Shown: piece after piece, positions 15,586 through 24,536 of the stretch
Layout of the letters: the number at the start of each line of letters is the position of its first letter
How positions within the stretch are numbered: the first letter of the stretch is position 1
DNA from: an uncultured Lachnospiraceae bacterium
GTDB taxonomy: Bacteria; Bacillota; Clostridia; Lachnospirales; Lachnospiraceae
Assembly: GCA_910577115.1 (NCBI GenBank)
Contig: CAJTMC010000031.1
Location: 1 to 45,284 of the forward strand
DNA: 45,284 nt
Reading direction: 5' to 3'
Notes under the pieces: generated by a model
Seen by the model: only the letters and a program-made list of their open reading frames with translations
What the model was told of the DNA's origin: nothing
The model's database searches: none
Position numbers and translations under genes: made by a program

Positions 15586-17058
15586 ATGGAACAGAAAAGG
15601 ACACCACTGCTTGACGCGGTAGAGCGTTTGATTGATACAAAACCGGCTTATTTTAGGATACCCGGACACAGACTAAACCGCGGGATTAGCAGCCGCTGGA
15701 CGGATAAAACAGGAGAGCAAATTTTTGCCTATGACGTAACGGAAACACCGTTTACAGATGATTTGCATGCGCCGGAGGGGGCGATACGTGAGGCGCAGGA
15801 GCTTTTGCGCAAGCTTTATGGTGCAGATGAGAGTTTTTTTCTGGTGAATGGCACGACGTGCGGAAACGAGGCAATGATTATGAGTGCAGCCTTTGAGGGA
15901 CAAGAGATTATGGTGGCGAGAAATGCACATAAGTCTGCGATGATGGGACTTGTGCTGTCAGGAGCAAAACCTGTGTACGTCATGCCGGAGGTGATTGCAG
16001 ACTGGGGCATTCAGGGGGAGATTGCGCCGGACAAAGTGCGTGCGCTTTTTCAAAAATATCCGCAATGTACGGCGCTTTTTTTGGTAAATCCGACATACTA
16101 TGGAGTATGTTCCGAATTGCAGAAAATAGCCGATATTTGTCATGAAAATAACGCATTGCTTTTAGTTGATGAAGCACATGGAGGACATTTATATTTTGAC
16201 AGGAATGCTTTGACGGAAAAGAGAGGGGCGTTGGAATGCGGGGCGGATCTTTGTGTGCAGAGTATGCATAAGGTGACGGGGGCTTTGACGCAAAGCTCCG
16301 TATTGCATATTAAGAATCACGGCATAAGGAGCGATGTGCTTGTGCGTGTCGCGGAAAATCTGCATTTGGTACAGAGTACAAGCCCGAGCTATCTATTGAT
16401 GATTTCACTTGACTGTGCAAGGTATGAGCTTGCTATGCATGGCGACAGCATGTATCAAAAAGCGGCAAGGCTTGCCGGATATGCGCGCAGTCGGATTCAT
16501 GATATAGAGGGATTTGAATGCCTTGAGAATAAGAAAGGAAGTATGCTGGATAAGACAAGGCTTGTGATATCGGCGCGGAGTCTTGGAATGTCGGGTTTCA
16601 TGCTTGATGAGCTTCTTTTTGAGAAATACGGTGTAAACATGGAGCTTTCTGATCCTGAGAATGTGCTTGCAGTTGTGACTTATGCAAATGAGCAGGAGGA
16701 CATGGACAGGCTGATCAATGCATGCGGCAGCATCAGTGCGAAGTATCGGGATCATAAAAAAGAATATGACATAAGTGTCATAAAAGACAGGCTGCATTTT
16801 CCAAAGATTCCCAGACAGTGTCTTACACCGCGGCAGGCGTATTTTTCGCAAAAGAAAGAGATCGAGTGGTCAAATGCCATAGGAAAGATTTCCGGACAGA
16901 TAATAGCGCCATATCCGCCGGGAATTCCTGTGATTTATCCGGGTGAGTTAATAAGCAGCGAGGTGTGGGAATATATAGAGTGTTTTCTAAAAAACGGCAG
17001 ACACATTCATGGAGCCGATAAAGACGGGCAGCTTAAGGTAATAAAGATTATTGAATAA
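15586..17058 (+). CDS. Orn/Lys/Arg decarboxylase family protein
   Basis: 490 residues, the length of the short fold-type I PLP decarboxylases (Bacillus SpeA and YaaO size). FRIPGHRLNRG is the family's N-terminal PxxxPGH motif. PLP-binding residues are visible in NGTTCGNEA, VDEAHGGH (the Asp and His that stack on PLP), and SMHKVTGALTQSS, whose Lys forms the Schiff base. It probably makes agmatine or cadaverine for polyamine synthesis; the exact substrate cannot be read. The start has ATGGGGGA five nt upstream. It ends 66 bp before spoVAA. Confidence 0.92.
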   Translation: MEQKRTPLLDAVERLIDTKPAYFRIPGHRLNRGISSRWTDKTGEQIFAYDVTETPFTDDLHAPEGAIREAQELLRKLYGADESFFLVNGTTCGNEAMIMSAAFEGQEIMVARNAHKSAMMGLVLSGAKPVYVMPEVIADWGIQGEIAPDKVRALFQKYPQCTALFLVNPTYYGVCSELQKIADICHENNALLLVDEAHGGHLYFDRNALTEKRGALECGADLCVQSMHKVTGALTQSSVLHIKNHGIRSDVLVRVAENLHLVQSTSPSYLLMISLDCARYELAMHGDSMYQKAARLAGYARSRIHDIEGFECLENKKGSMLDKTRLVISARSLGMSGFMLDELLFEKYGVNMELSDPENVLAVVTYANEQEDMDRLINACGSISAKYRDHKKEYDISVIKDRLHFPKIPRQCLTPRQAYFSQKKEIEWSNAIGKISGQIIAPYPPGIPVIYPGELISSEVWEYIECFLKNGRHIHGADKDGQLKVIKIIE

Positions 17059-17077
17059 AGATGAAATATATGTAAAG

Positions 17078-17120
17078 AATAACCATGTATACGATTAGCA
17101 ATAGAGAGGACATGGTTATT
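17078..17120 (+). terminator. Long-loop hairpin between the decarboxylase and spoVAA
   Basis: AATAACCATGT (17078-17088) pairs perfectly with ACATGGTTATT (17110-17120), and pairing can extend four more bases to 17124. The loop holds GAGAGGA, the only ribosome site for spoVAA, and the 3' arm ends right at its ATG. It may terminate the upstream gene or control spoVAA translation. Confidence 0.5.
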
Positions 17121-17124
17121 TTTT

Positions 17125-17769
17125 ATGGCAAATGTAGTGTTATATGTAATGGCAAAACAGAATGTGGCGACCGGAAAAAGTGATGTTGCGCTTGCAGATG
17201 TGGCAAGCATCTATTGTGAGGATGAGATGGTTCGTGCAAAGGCAGAAGCGCTGAAAATTCATAAGTTTAAAAAAGAAGGCGCTCCAAGAGTTGTGATCAG
17301 TATCATGAAGGTTATCGAAGAACTCACGAAGCTCAATCCTGGTATAACGGTGGAGAGTATTGGAGAGACTGATATTATTATAGAAAAGGCATCCTTTCAG
17401 AAAGACACGCAAAGCAGTAAAAAAGGTTTCGGCGAGTGGATTAAAGTATTGCTGGTAGCTTTGATCTGTTTCTTTGGTTCCGGATTTACGATCATGGCAT
17501 ACCATAATGACATTGGAATATCCGATGTGTTTGGACGTATTTATGAGCTTGTGACAGGTGAGGCTTCAGACGGCTGCACTGCACTTGAGGTTGCCTATTC
17601 GATAGGGCTTACAATAGGAATTATTGCATTTTACAATCATGTAGGCGGAAAGCGGCTGAGTGCAGATCCGACGCCGTTGGAAGTTGAAATGCGAAATTAT
17701 GAGCGTGATGTCAACCAGGCGATTGTGGAGATTAGCGATCGGGAAGGAAAGGAAAGGGATGTAAACTGA
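17125..17769 (+). CDS. spoVAA: Stage V sporulation protein AA
   Basis: 214 residues. SpoVAA is a forespore inner-membrane protein of the dipicolinate (DPA) channel complex. Residues 1-95 are a soluble domain (VVLYVMAKQNV, VALADVASIYCED, RVVISIMKVIEELTKLNPG). Two membrane helices follow: WIKVLLVALICFFGSGFTIM near 110-130 and a helix around 155-172. GAGAGGA lies 14 nt before the ATG, an unusually long gap. The stop overlaps the spoVAB start (TGATG), so translation is coupled. Confidence 0.93.
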   Translation: MANVVLYVMAKQNVATGKSDVALADVASIYCEDEMVRAKAEALKIHKFKKEGAPRVVISIMKVIEELTKLNPGITVESIGETDIIIEKASFQKDTQSSKKGFGEWIKVLLVALICFFGSGFTIMAYHNDIGISDVFGRIYELVTGEASDGCTALEVAYSIGLTIGIIAFYNHVGGKRLSADPTPLEVEMRNYERDVNQAIVEISDREGKERDVN

Positions 17770-18227
17770 TGTTCTTGAAAACAATATTATTATGCATCAT
17801 GGGATTTAGTTCCGGACTGCTTGTGTCGGCGGGGGTTTTTACGGTACTTTTTGTGGTAGGCCTTGTGCCGCGTTTTGCAGGAAAAACAAATACTGCACGC
17901 TATGAGCTTTTGTATGAGGAATGCATTATCTTTGGCTCAGTGATTGCGTGTATTTTGAGCGTATTTCCAGTCAAGGGTTCGTTGGGAGCGCTTATGACGC
18001 ATGTGTCATTTTTGGGGCAGATGTTTTTGATTGTAATCGGAATTTTTGCGGGAATTTTTGTAGGCTGTCTTGCAATCGCACTTGCGGAGGTGTTAGATGG
18101 CATTCCGATTTTTGCAAGGCGCATTAAGCTGAAGATGGGGTTGGATATTGCAATCTTCTCTGTGGCGATTGGCAAGTTGACAGGTTCGCTGATTTACTTT
18201 ATTATGAATTTTTTTGAGCTTATATGA
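17769..18227 (+). CDS. spoVAB: Stage V sporulation protein AB
   Basis: 152 residues with four predicted membrane helices: 4-28, about 52-70 (SVIACILSVFPVKG), 74-102 and 130-148. The motif GFSSGLLVSAGVF at the start and LPVRGFGIALAEVLDG-like segment (LAIALAEVLDGIPIFARR) are characteristic of SpoVAB. It works with SpoVAA in spores. The operon position after spoVAA supports the name. Confidence 0.92.
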   Translation: MFLKTILLCIMGFSSGLLVSAGVFTVLFVVGLVPRFAGKTNTARYELLYEECIIFGSVIACILSVFPVKGSLGALMTHVSFLGQMFLIVIGIFAGIFVGCLAIALAEVLDGIPIFARRIKLKMGLDIAIFSVAIGKLTGSLIYFIMNFFELI

Positions 18228-18252
18228 AGCAAAAGAAAGGCTGGTGGTTGGA

Positions 18253-18714
18253 ATGGAAAAACAACAAAAAATTGAGGAATATCAAGAGTATGTCAAGCAG
18301 AATTCTCCAAAGACAAATTTGCCGCTCCAGATGGGAAAAGCGTTTGTTATGGGAGGAATTATATGCTGTGTCGGGCAGTTTATTGTAAGTATGGCAACAG
18401 AACAATTTGGACTGGACAAGGAAATTGCCGCGGCATGGTGTTCTATGATTCTGATTCTTTTGAGTGCACTGCTGACGGGATTTAATTTTTACGGGAAACT
18501 GGTAAAATGGGGCGGGGCAGGAGCGCTTGTGCCGATTACGGGCTTTGCAAATTCCGTAGTGTCAAGTGCGATTGAGTATAAGTCAGAAGGACAGGTCTTT
18601 GGAATTGGCTGTAAGATTTTTACGATTGCAGGTCCTGTGATTTTGTACGGGATTGTTACAAGCTGGTGTCTTGGGATTCTTTACTGGCTTGGAACAGCTA
18701 TGGGAATTTTGTAA
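18253..18714 (+). CDS. spoVAC: Stage V sporulation protein AC
   Basis: 153 residues. SpoVAC is the mechanosensitive channel part of the DPA transport machinery. The N-terminus is soluble (EEYQEYVKQNSPKTNL); four membrane helices follow, including MGKAFVMGGIICCVGQFIV and GGAGALVPITGFANSVVSSAIEYKSEG, both strongly conserved in SpoVAC. GGTGG is five nt before the ATG at 18253; a longer frame from 18214 begins inside spoVAB and lacks a ribosome site. A terminator follows directly, so spoVAD and spoVAE are not part of this operon. Confidence 0.94.
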   Translation: MEKQQKIEEYQEYVKQNSPKTNLPLQMGKAFVMGGIICCVGQFIVSMATEQFGLDKEIAAAWCSMILILLSALLTGFNFYGKLVKWGGAGALVPITGFANSVVSSAIEYKSEGQVFGIGCKIFTIAGPVILYGIVTSWCLGILYWLGTAMGIL

Positions 18715-18718
18715 AAAT

Positions 18719-18765
18719 AAAGGTGCCGAAAGACTGCAAAAAGGGTTTCGACACCTTTGTTTATA
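18719..18765. terminator. Bidirectional terminator between spoVAC and the pectate lyase
   Basis: AAAGGTG / CACCTTT plus an inner CGAAA / TTTCG, with one mismatch and a 14-nt loop (18719-18758), then TTTAT. The genes on both sides converge on it. Confidence 0.75.
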
Positions 18766-18778
18766 CACTATACACTTA

Positions 18779-21346
18779 TTATTTGATGCTGATATTTGAG
18801 AATTTTGCAGTACTTAAGTTGTCAATATCGTTTGCAACCTTGTTTCCGTCAACTGCAAACCCGATCAGAACTTCTTGTCCCATAGGAATCTCAGCAGATC
18901 CAATCAGCTTCCAAGACTCGTTTGTGTTGTTTCTTGCGTAGCCTGTAAATATGTTGCCCTTACGCTCAAGCTTGAGCCAGATACCATTTGTAACAGACTT
19001 GCCGTCTTTTGCTGTTCTGAAATAGAAGTCCTCTACAAGAGGAATACCAGCCTTTGCAGCGCTGTCTTTTGCGTCAATTGTCTCTGTCATAGCGCTCATT
19101 TCTCCGGGTTTGTTGACTGCAAGTGCTTCTCCGCTGCCGCTTGTGACAGAAGTAGCGCCTCTGTTTGCGAGGAATACAGCCCATGTTGTGTCGTCCAAAT
19201 CTGGATTGCCTTCATTTAGCTTTGTATTCTGCTTTACAAGTGACATAGAAAGGAATGCAGTATTTGCATTTGCTGCAGCGCTTTCTCTGATCATAAGACC
19301 TGTGCCTGTATGGTTGTCAATTGCTGTCACATCGTCAAGTTTTGCAACGATAGTACCGTCTCCATTCAAACCTTTGTATACATAATGGAAACTGTCTGTT
19401 GTGGCATCTGCGGGAACACCGTCAACGGAACCTTCGGCTTTTCCCATTTTGCCGGCACCTTTTACAGTGAGTACGCCTTTTTCAAGGGAAGCAGAGCCTG
19501 CAACACCGGGAGCGCCGATATCAACACTTTCATATCCGGATGTACCTGCCGTACTGTTTACATGGATCTGCGCAGCGGTAGACTGTGTTGCCGTTCCGTT
19601 GTTGTCATATGCTCTTGCAGAAATGAAATATGTTCCGTCCGCAAGATTGCTCATATCGCATAAATAAGGAGCCTGTGTTGCTGTGGAAACAAGTGTGCTT
19701 CCGTTGTAGAACTCTACCTTTTCGATTGTTCCGCCGTTGTTTGCTGTCGCAGAAGCGCCTACAATAATATTGCTGCCCTTATTGTACTGTGCATTATTTT
19801 CAACTGTCAGCATTACGGTCGGGTTGTCTGCAACCTTGTTTGCATCTACAAGGCTGTTAAAATAGTTCTCTACATTAGAACGTCCGTTTGTTGCAATCAC
19901 TTTTGCGTCGGCCGGATTTGTCTTGTCAAATCCAAGCATGTCCTCATAGAAGTCCGGCATACCGTCCATATCCGTATCATAGCCTGCTTCTCTTACAGAG
20001 GTAACGCATGTATAGCCGCCGACTTCATCTTCGGTATTGATAAAGCGGCCTGTATCTGTTCTTACTTCCTGTACAATACGTGCGTCCTGTGCGTCACGTT
20101 TCGGATAAGTAGCGCCTGCCTGATCCAATACTTTAGAAAAACTGTCCTCTGCGCTTGCCATATCTTTTTCTAACGGGAAGTCACATGCTTTTTTCGGCAT
20201 AAAAGATGTGCCGCCGATGGTGGTGGTATACTGTTCTTTTGCAATAACAGTCCAATCGGGTGCTGTGTTGATAACACCGGTTGTCTTGCCGTCTCCTGCA
20301 TTGTCGGCAGAAAGTGCTTCATTCTTTACTGCGCCGTCATAGAGCGAATTGCCATTTACATAAAATCCGCCATACTTTTTGTTTTCGCCGGGTTTTGCAA
20401 TTGCTTCCGAAATATCATCTCTTGTGCCAACGCCGTTGATGATGTAATTGTTCATATAATTGGTGAGCTGCCAACCGCCGCCATGTACTACATTAAAGCC
20501 ATAGTTGTAAATAACATTGTTGCTTACCTGCGTGGTAGCACAATAGCCGTATGATTCTCCGGCAGATTCTTTTGTCGGATCACCCATAGAGCCGCCGCCC
20601 ATACGGGGAGGACGTGAGGTCGTGTTTGCCATCAGGTTGTACTGGAAGAGCACATTGTCTCCGCCGAAAATTCCGCCATATCCATGACGTCCCTTTGTGT
20701 GGCCTGAAACGGTAAGACTTTCGTAAATCAGACAGTGCTGCACCGTTCCGTCCTGTCCGCGGTATGTAGAAAGTGTTTCGTCTGTGTTCCAGCTGAAAGA
20801 GCAGTGGTCAAGAATAAAGAGCTTGTTGTCGCGTCCCCAAAGTGCGTCCATAGAGTCGCTTCCGTTTGCCACATTCTTTGCGCCTGGGCGGAAACGCATA
20901 TAGCGGATAATCAGGTTCTCGGAATTGCTGATGTCTGTCTGATATCCGGAAAGTGTGATGCCGTCTCCGGGAGCTGTCTGACCGGCGATTGTTACATTTT
21001 TAACATCTTTAAAGGATAGATTTCCCTCTAAATCAATGAGACCACCTACATTAAATACGATGGTTGCGCCGCCTTTTTCTTTTGCAAACTTTTCAATGCC
21101 GTAGCGCAAGGTACCTTCAATAGGTGTACTGTCCTTTGCATAGTCCTCAAGGGAGGTAACGACGTATGTGTCATAGCCTCGTCCGCCTGTTGCGTATTGT
21201 CCGCCGCCTTCTGCCGTATCAAATGCAAGCACCTTTTGAGCTGCATTTGTCTTCATCGACATGCCGGGACATGCCATGCTGGTGAATACCATTGCGCCTG
21301 CAAGTGCAAGTGCAACAGGCTTTTTGATGTTTTTCCATGCTGCCAT
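18779..21346 (-). CDS. Secreted pectate lyase (PL1-like) with C-terminal carbohydrate-binding-type domains
   Basis: About 855 residues. A signal peptide (KKPVALALAGAMVFTSMACPG) precedes a parallel beta-helix lyase domain: IEGTLRYG, NVTIAGQTAPGDGITLSGY, IRYMRFRPG, LDHCSFSWNTDE (Ca-binding Asp residues) and RPPRMGGG. This matches PL1-type pectate lyases, which cleave polygalacturonate by beta-elimination. A calcium-type DTDMDGMPDFYEDMLG loop, an Ig-like segment (VMLTVENNAQYNKGSNIIVGA) and a C-terminal beta sandwich follow. AAAGGAG supports the ATG at 21346; the upstream extension is not coding-like. The enzyme should act outside the cell on plant pectin. Confidence 0.9.
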   Translation of the reverse strand: MAAWKNIKKPVALALAGAMVFTSMACPGMSMKTNAAQKVLAFDTAEGGGQYATGGRGYDTYVVTSLEDYAKDSTPIEGTLRYGIEKFAKEKGGATIVFNVGGLIDLEGNLSFKDVKNVTIAGQTAPGDGITLSGYQTDISNSENLIIRYMRFRPGAKNVANGSDSMDALWGRDNKLFILDHCSFSWNTDETLSTYRGQDGTVQHCLIYESLTVSGHTKGRHGYGGIFGGDNVLFQYNLMANTTSRPPRMGGGSMGDPTKESAGESYGYCATTQVSNNVIYNYGFNVVHGGGWQLTNYMNNYIINGVGTRDDISEAIAKPGENKKYGGFYVNGNSLYDGAVKNEALSADNAGDGKTTGVINTAPDWTVIAKEQYTTTIGGTSFMPKKACDFPLEKDMASAEDSFSKVLDQAGATYPKRDAQDARIVQEVRTDTGRFINTEDEVGGYTCVTSVREAGYDTDMDGMPDFYEDMLGFDKTNPADAKVIATNGRSNVENYFNSLVDANKVADNPTVMLTVENNAQYNKGSNIIVGASATANNGGTIEKVEFYNGSTLVSTATQAPYLCDMSNLADGTYFISARAYDNNGTATQSTAAQIHVNSTAGTSGYESVDIGAPGVAGSASLEKGVLTVKGAGKMGKAEGSVDGVPADATTDSFHYVYKGLNGDGTIVAKLDDVTAIDNHTGTGLMIRESAAANANTAFLSMSLVKQNTKLNEGNPDLDDTTWAVFLANRGATSVTSGSGEALAVNKPGEMSAMTETIDAKDSAAKAGIPLVEDFYFRTAKDGKSVTNGIWLKLERKGNIFTGYARNNTNESWKLIGSAEIPMGQEVLIGFAVDGNKVANDIDNLSTAKFSNISIK

Positions 21347-21512
21347 TGTTAAAAATCTCCTTTCGTTTGTGAAAATAAATTCATTTTGGTTTTTGGAAAA
21401 TTGGTTACTTTGTATATTTTTTAAATAAATTGTAGCATTTTTTTGATACAATGTATAGCCCTTTAAAAAGATTTTTTTGCCAAATATTGGGTAGATTTTC
21501 TGCATTCTTTTT

Positions 21513-23171
21513 TTAATGGAAACTTTTTACCCAGTTTATCAGCGAATCATGGTGCGCATTATTAATTACATCTCTGCGCATCTGTTCCGTAACATTTCCC
21601 TTTTTCTCCATAATTGCAATAATTGCTTCCTGAAGTCCTGCAATCTTTCCTTTTTGGAACGCTTCGCTGTCATCAACGTCATCAGGAGCATTTTCACAAG
21701 CTGCAGCATCTTGGAATCTGCCTTCGGGTTCCGCTGGAGCGGAAGGAGCGTCGTCGGAAGAGTCAGCCCGGATTTCATTTGCAATTGGCTGTTCTTCTTG
21801 TATCGGCATCTGTGAGTCATCTTTCAAAGGAAGCCAGATATCCCCTGAATTTGCCTTTACATTGACGCAGATATTGCCGTTTACAACAGACACTCGCTGA
21901 CCGGAAAGCGCACCGATATATTCTGCACAGGAGCTGCTTACGGGAAGCGTCATTGTATAGTCGCTGTCATCGTTGTTTACGGTTACGACGGCGCATTCGC
22001 CGTTAAATGTGCGGGAAAATGCATATTGGCGGTTGAGAAGCAGAAGTTCTTTGTAATCACCATAGCAGAGCGCTTTTGAGTGCTGACGCGTCTTACCAAG
22101 AGCCGCGGTAAGCTTTGTGTATGGGTTATTCGTAAGCGAATCCTTATAATCGTCATAAGCTAAAGCGGGGCGCAGCGATGCATCGGAAAATTTTTCCTTT
22201 TTGCCCTCAATTCCAAATTCCGAACCGTAATAAACGGAAGGAATGCCGGGAAGCGTGTACATCAATACATGAACGGGCGTATAGTGGGCTTTGTTGACAA
22301 GCTTTGTATAAATACGCTCAACATCGTGGTTGTCCACAAAATTGTAGAGCTTAAAGCCGTTCGGGTTGCTGCCGCCCATTTCATAGAGACGCTTCACAGT
22401 GTGCGCAATTTCAAAGTAATTATGGTCGTTGTGGCCGGAATAAAGTGCCTTGTGGAGCTGGTAGTTTGTTACGGAATGGAGCGTGCCTTCGTTTACCCAG
22501 CGGGAATAATCACCATGAATGACCTCGCCCATAAGCCAGAAATCAAGCTTTACTTCGTTTGCAACACTGCGCAGCGCTTTCATAAAATCAAAATCGAGCA
22601 CATCGGCAGCGTCAAGCCGGATCCCGTCCACGTCAAATTCTTTTACCCAAAAACGGACAACGTCGCAAATATAATCTTTTACGGCAGGATTTTTTTGATT
22701 TAATTTTACCAGCAGATTGTAACCGCCCCAGTTATCGTAGCTAAAGCCGTCGTTGTATTCGTTATTGCCGCCGAAGTTTACATTGCAGTACCAATCGCGG
22801 TACTGTGAGCCCTCGCGCTTTTGTTTGATGTCCTGAAATGCAAAAAAGTCACGCCCTGTATGGTTAAACACGCCGTCAAAAATAACCTTTATGCCTGCCT
22901 CGTGACACTTTGCTACATAATTTTTTAAATCCTCATTGTCACCGAGTCTGCTGTCAAGCTTTTTGTAGTCTGTGGTCTCATAGCCATGTCCTACCGACTC
23001 AAACAAAGGACCGATGTAGATTGCATTGCAGCCGATATCCTTGATATGCTGTATCCACTGAATCAGATTATTCAAACGGTGGACGGGTTCCCCATAAGTG
23101 TTTTCCTTTGGAGCATCTGTCATTCCAAGCGGATAGATGTGATAAAATACTGCCTCGTCGTACCAAGCCAT
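21513..23171 (-). CDS. Alpha-amylase family (GH13) glycosidase with unusual C-terminal tail
   Basis: 552 residues with no signal peptide, so cytoplasmic. The GH13 barrel motifs are complete: DGVFNHTG (region I), GIRLDAADVLD (nucleophile Asp), LMGEVIHGDY (acid/base Glu) and NFVDNHDVERI. A beta-sandwich domain C follows to about residue 450. The last ~100 residues differ: an acidic, Pro-rich linker, then FQKGKIAGLQEAIIAIMEKKG... which resembles the C-terminal helices of Rpn/PD-(D/E)XK proteins. It probably degrades maltodextrins. GGAGG eight nt before 23171 sets the start. It lies upstream of the pectate lyase on the same strand. Confidence 0.9.
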   Translation of the reverse strand: MAWYDEAVFYHIYPLGMTDAPKENTYGEPVHRLNNLIQWIQHIKDIGCNAIYIGPLFESVGHGYETTDYKKLDSRLGDNEDLKNYVAKCHEAGIKVIFDGVFNHTGRDFFAFQDIKQKREGSQYRDWYCNVNFGGNNEYNDGFSYDNWGGYNLLVKLNQKNPAVKDYICDVVRFWVKEFDVDGIRLDAADVLDFDFMKALRSVANEVKLDFWLMGEVIHGDYSRWVNEGTLHSVTNYQLHKALYSGHNDHNYFEIAHTVKRLYEMGGSNPNGFKLYNFVDNHDVERIYTKLVNKAHYTPVHVLMYTLPGIPSVYYGSEFGIEGKKEKFSDASLRPALAYDDYKDSLTNNPYTKLTAALGKTRQHSKALCYGDYKELLLLNRQYAFSRTFNGECAVVTVNNDDSDYTMTLPVSSSCAEYIGALSGQRVSVVNGNICVNVKANSGDIWLPLKDDSQMPIQEEQPIANEIRADSSDDAPSAPAEPEGRFQDAAACENAPDDVDDSEAFQKGKIAGLQEAIIAIMEKKGNVTEQMRRDVINNAHHDSLINWVKSFH

Positions 23172-23332
23172 TTTAAGTTCCTCCTTCAATTACAAAATAA
23201 AGTAATTTCAGCATTTTTAACAGTTGCTGATTTTTTTCACCCCTATATTTTAGCACAAAATGAAATGACATGCATCAAAAATTGTGATATTATGTTAAAG
23301 AATAATTTGTGGAATCATTTAAGGGGACAGAT

Positions 23333-24394
23333 ATGGATTACTTTTTTAATCAAAAAATAGCAAAAAATATGGCCTTGCTTTTAAATACTATTTTTTTGTG
23401 CATGCACATTTTTTTCTTTATCTTTTTTACCTATTATAGTGTTGGCATTATGGCGGGATTTAATATTTTCAGCATGATTTTTTATTTTTGCAGCTATGCG
23501 TTTATTAAAAAGAACATGCTCGCAAAATACATTAATCTTATGGCGTTTGAAGTGATTATACATATGATATTTGCAGTAATCTGCGTTGGCATGGGCTGTG
23601 GTTTTCAGATGTGTCTGATTTGTATCGTGTGTGTTTTTTTCTATGCCGAGTATTTTTCACTGAAGACGAACAACGGCAAGAGCAACATCAGCGGCAGTCT
23701 TTTAAGCGCGTTGAGCGTTACGAGCTATATCGGGCTTCTGTTTGGCATGTATGGAAGAGAACCGCTTTACGTCATTGATGACAAGGTGCAGCTTTTTATG
23801 TACGTGGCGATGGCTCTTATTACGTTTGCGGTGATGATTGTTTCCATGAAGCTGATGACACTGTTTTTCTTAAAAAGTGAGGCAAGGCTTTCAAGGCAGG
23901 CGGAATACGATGCGCTTACAGGGCTTCCGAACCGTCATTATATTCTACGCCATTTAAACCGTATTTTGGAGAAGAATGAGGCGGGCGGCTACTGGCTTGC
24001 AATGGTAGACATTGACAATTTTAAGGGGATTAATGATACCTATGGACATAATTTTGGCGATAAGGCGTTGAAAGCGCTTGCAGAGATACTTTCCGATCAG
24101 AAACATGATGTGACGGTATGTCGTTGGGGCGGTGAGGAATTTTTGATAATCGGAAGGCTTATTGAGGCGGCAAGACCGCCGTTTGACAAGATTGATGCGA
24201 TTCGAAAGCAGGTCGAGGGATATGAACTGATGTACGAATCCGAGGAAACCGCTGTACCCAAGAGGATACCGCTTACTGTGACGATTGGCGCAGCGGCATA
24301 TTCGAATGAGGCGAATATAGAAGACTGGGTAAGTATTGCGGATAAACGCCTTTATGTGGGAAAATATAACGGAAAAAACCGTGTGGTATGTTGA
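23333..24394 (+). CDS. Membrane-bound diguanylate cyclase (GGDEF)
   Basis: 353 residues. Six membrane helices span residues about 10-182, the sort of sensor region with no named domain. The GGDEF domain covers about 190-350: DALTGLPNRHYI, VDIDNFKGINDTYGH, and the active loop GGEEF (266-270), a catalytically competent variant. It should make c-di-GMP from two GTP. The RxxD inhibitory site expected before the loop is absent (KHDV region). AAGGGGAC supports ATG 23333; a GTG at 23309 is an alternative. The pilC-like gene follows, behind its own promoter. Confidence 0.93.
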   Translation: MDYFFNQKIAKNMALLLNTIFLCMHIFFFIFFTYYSVGIMAGFNIFSMIFYFCSYAFIKKNMLAKYINLMAFEVIIHMIFAVICVGMGCGFQMCLICIVCVFFYAEYFSLKTNNGKSNISGSLLSALSVTSYIGLLFGMYGREPLYVIDDKVQLFMYVAMALITFAVMIVSMKLMTLFFLKSEARLSRQAEYDALTGLPNRHYILRHLNRILEKNEAGGYWLAMVDIDNFKGINDTYGHNFGDKALKALAEILSDQKHDVTVCRWGGEEFLIIGRLIEAARPPFDKIDAIRKQVEGYELMYESEETAVPKRIPLTVTIGAAAYSNEANIEDWVSIADKRLYVGKYNGKNRVVC

Positions 24395-24432
24395 CTGCGA
24401 TGTGAAAATGTGTGGCAATATAAACAAAAACA

Positions 24433-24461
24433 TTGCGAATTAACGCAGGTAAGAGTATAAT
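24433..24461 (+). promoter_or_regulatory. Promoter of the PilC-like gene
   Basis: TTGCGA (24433-24438), 17-bp spacer, TATAAT (24456-24461), giving a leader of about 70 nt. Confidence 0.7.
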
Positions 24462-24536
24462 ATAGACAATATAGGCTTTCTGGTAAGGCGGCAGTTAGTC
24501 AGTAAAATTACATAGGAAAGAAGGTGGGGGCATCAA

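Noticed and set aside
17059..17124. Sigma-G promoter before spoVAA
   Set aside because: GAAATA and CATGTATA at 15 bp spacing come close, but the -10 needs an extra base; the same bases form the hairpin.
24395..24536. c-di-GMP riboswitch before the PilC gene
   Set aside because: Neither the GEMM-I core (CACGCACAGGGCAAA-like and GGTGACGCAAAGCC-like parts) nor a class II fold is visible.
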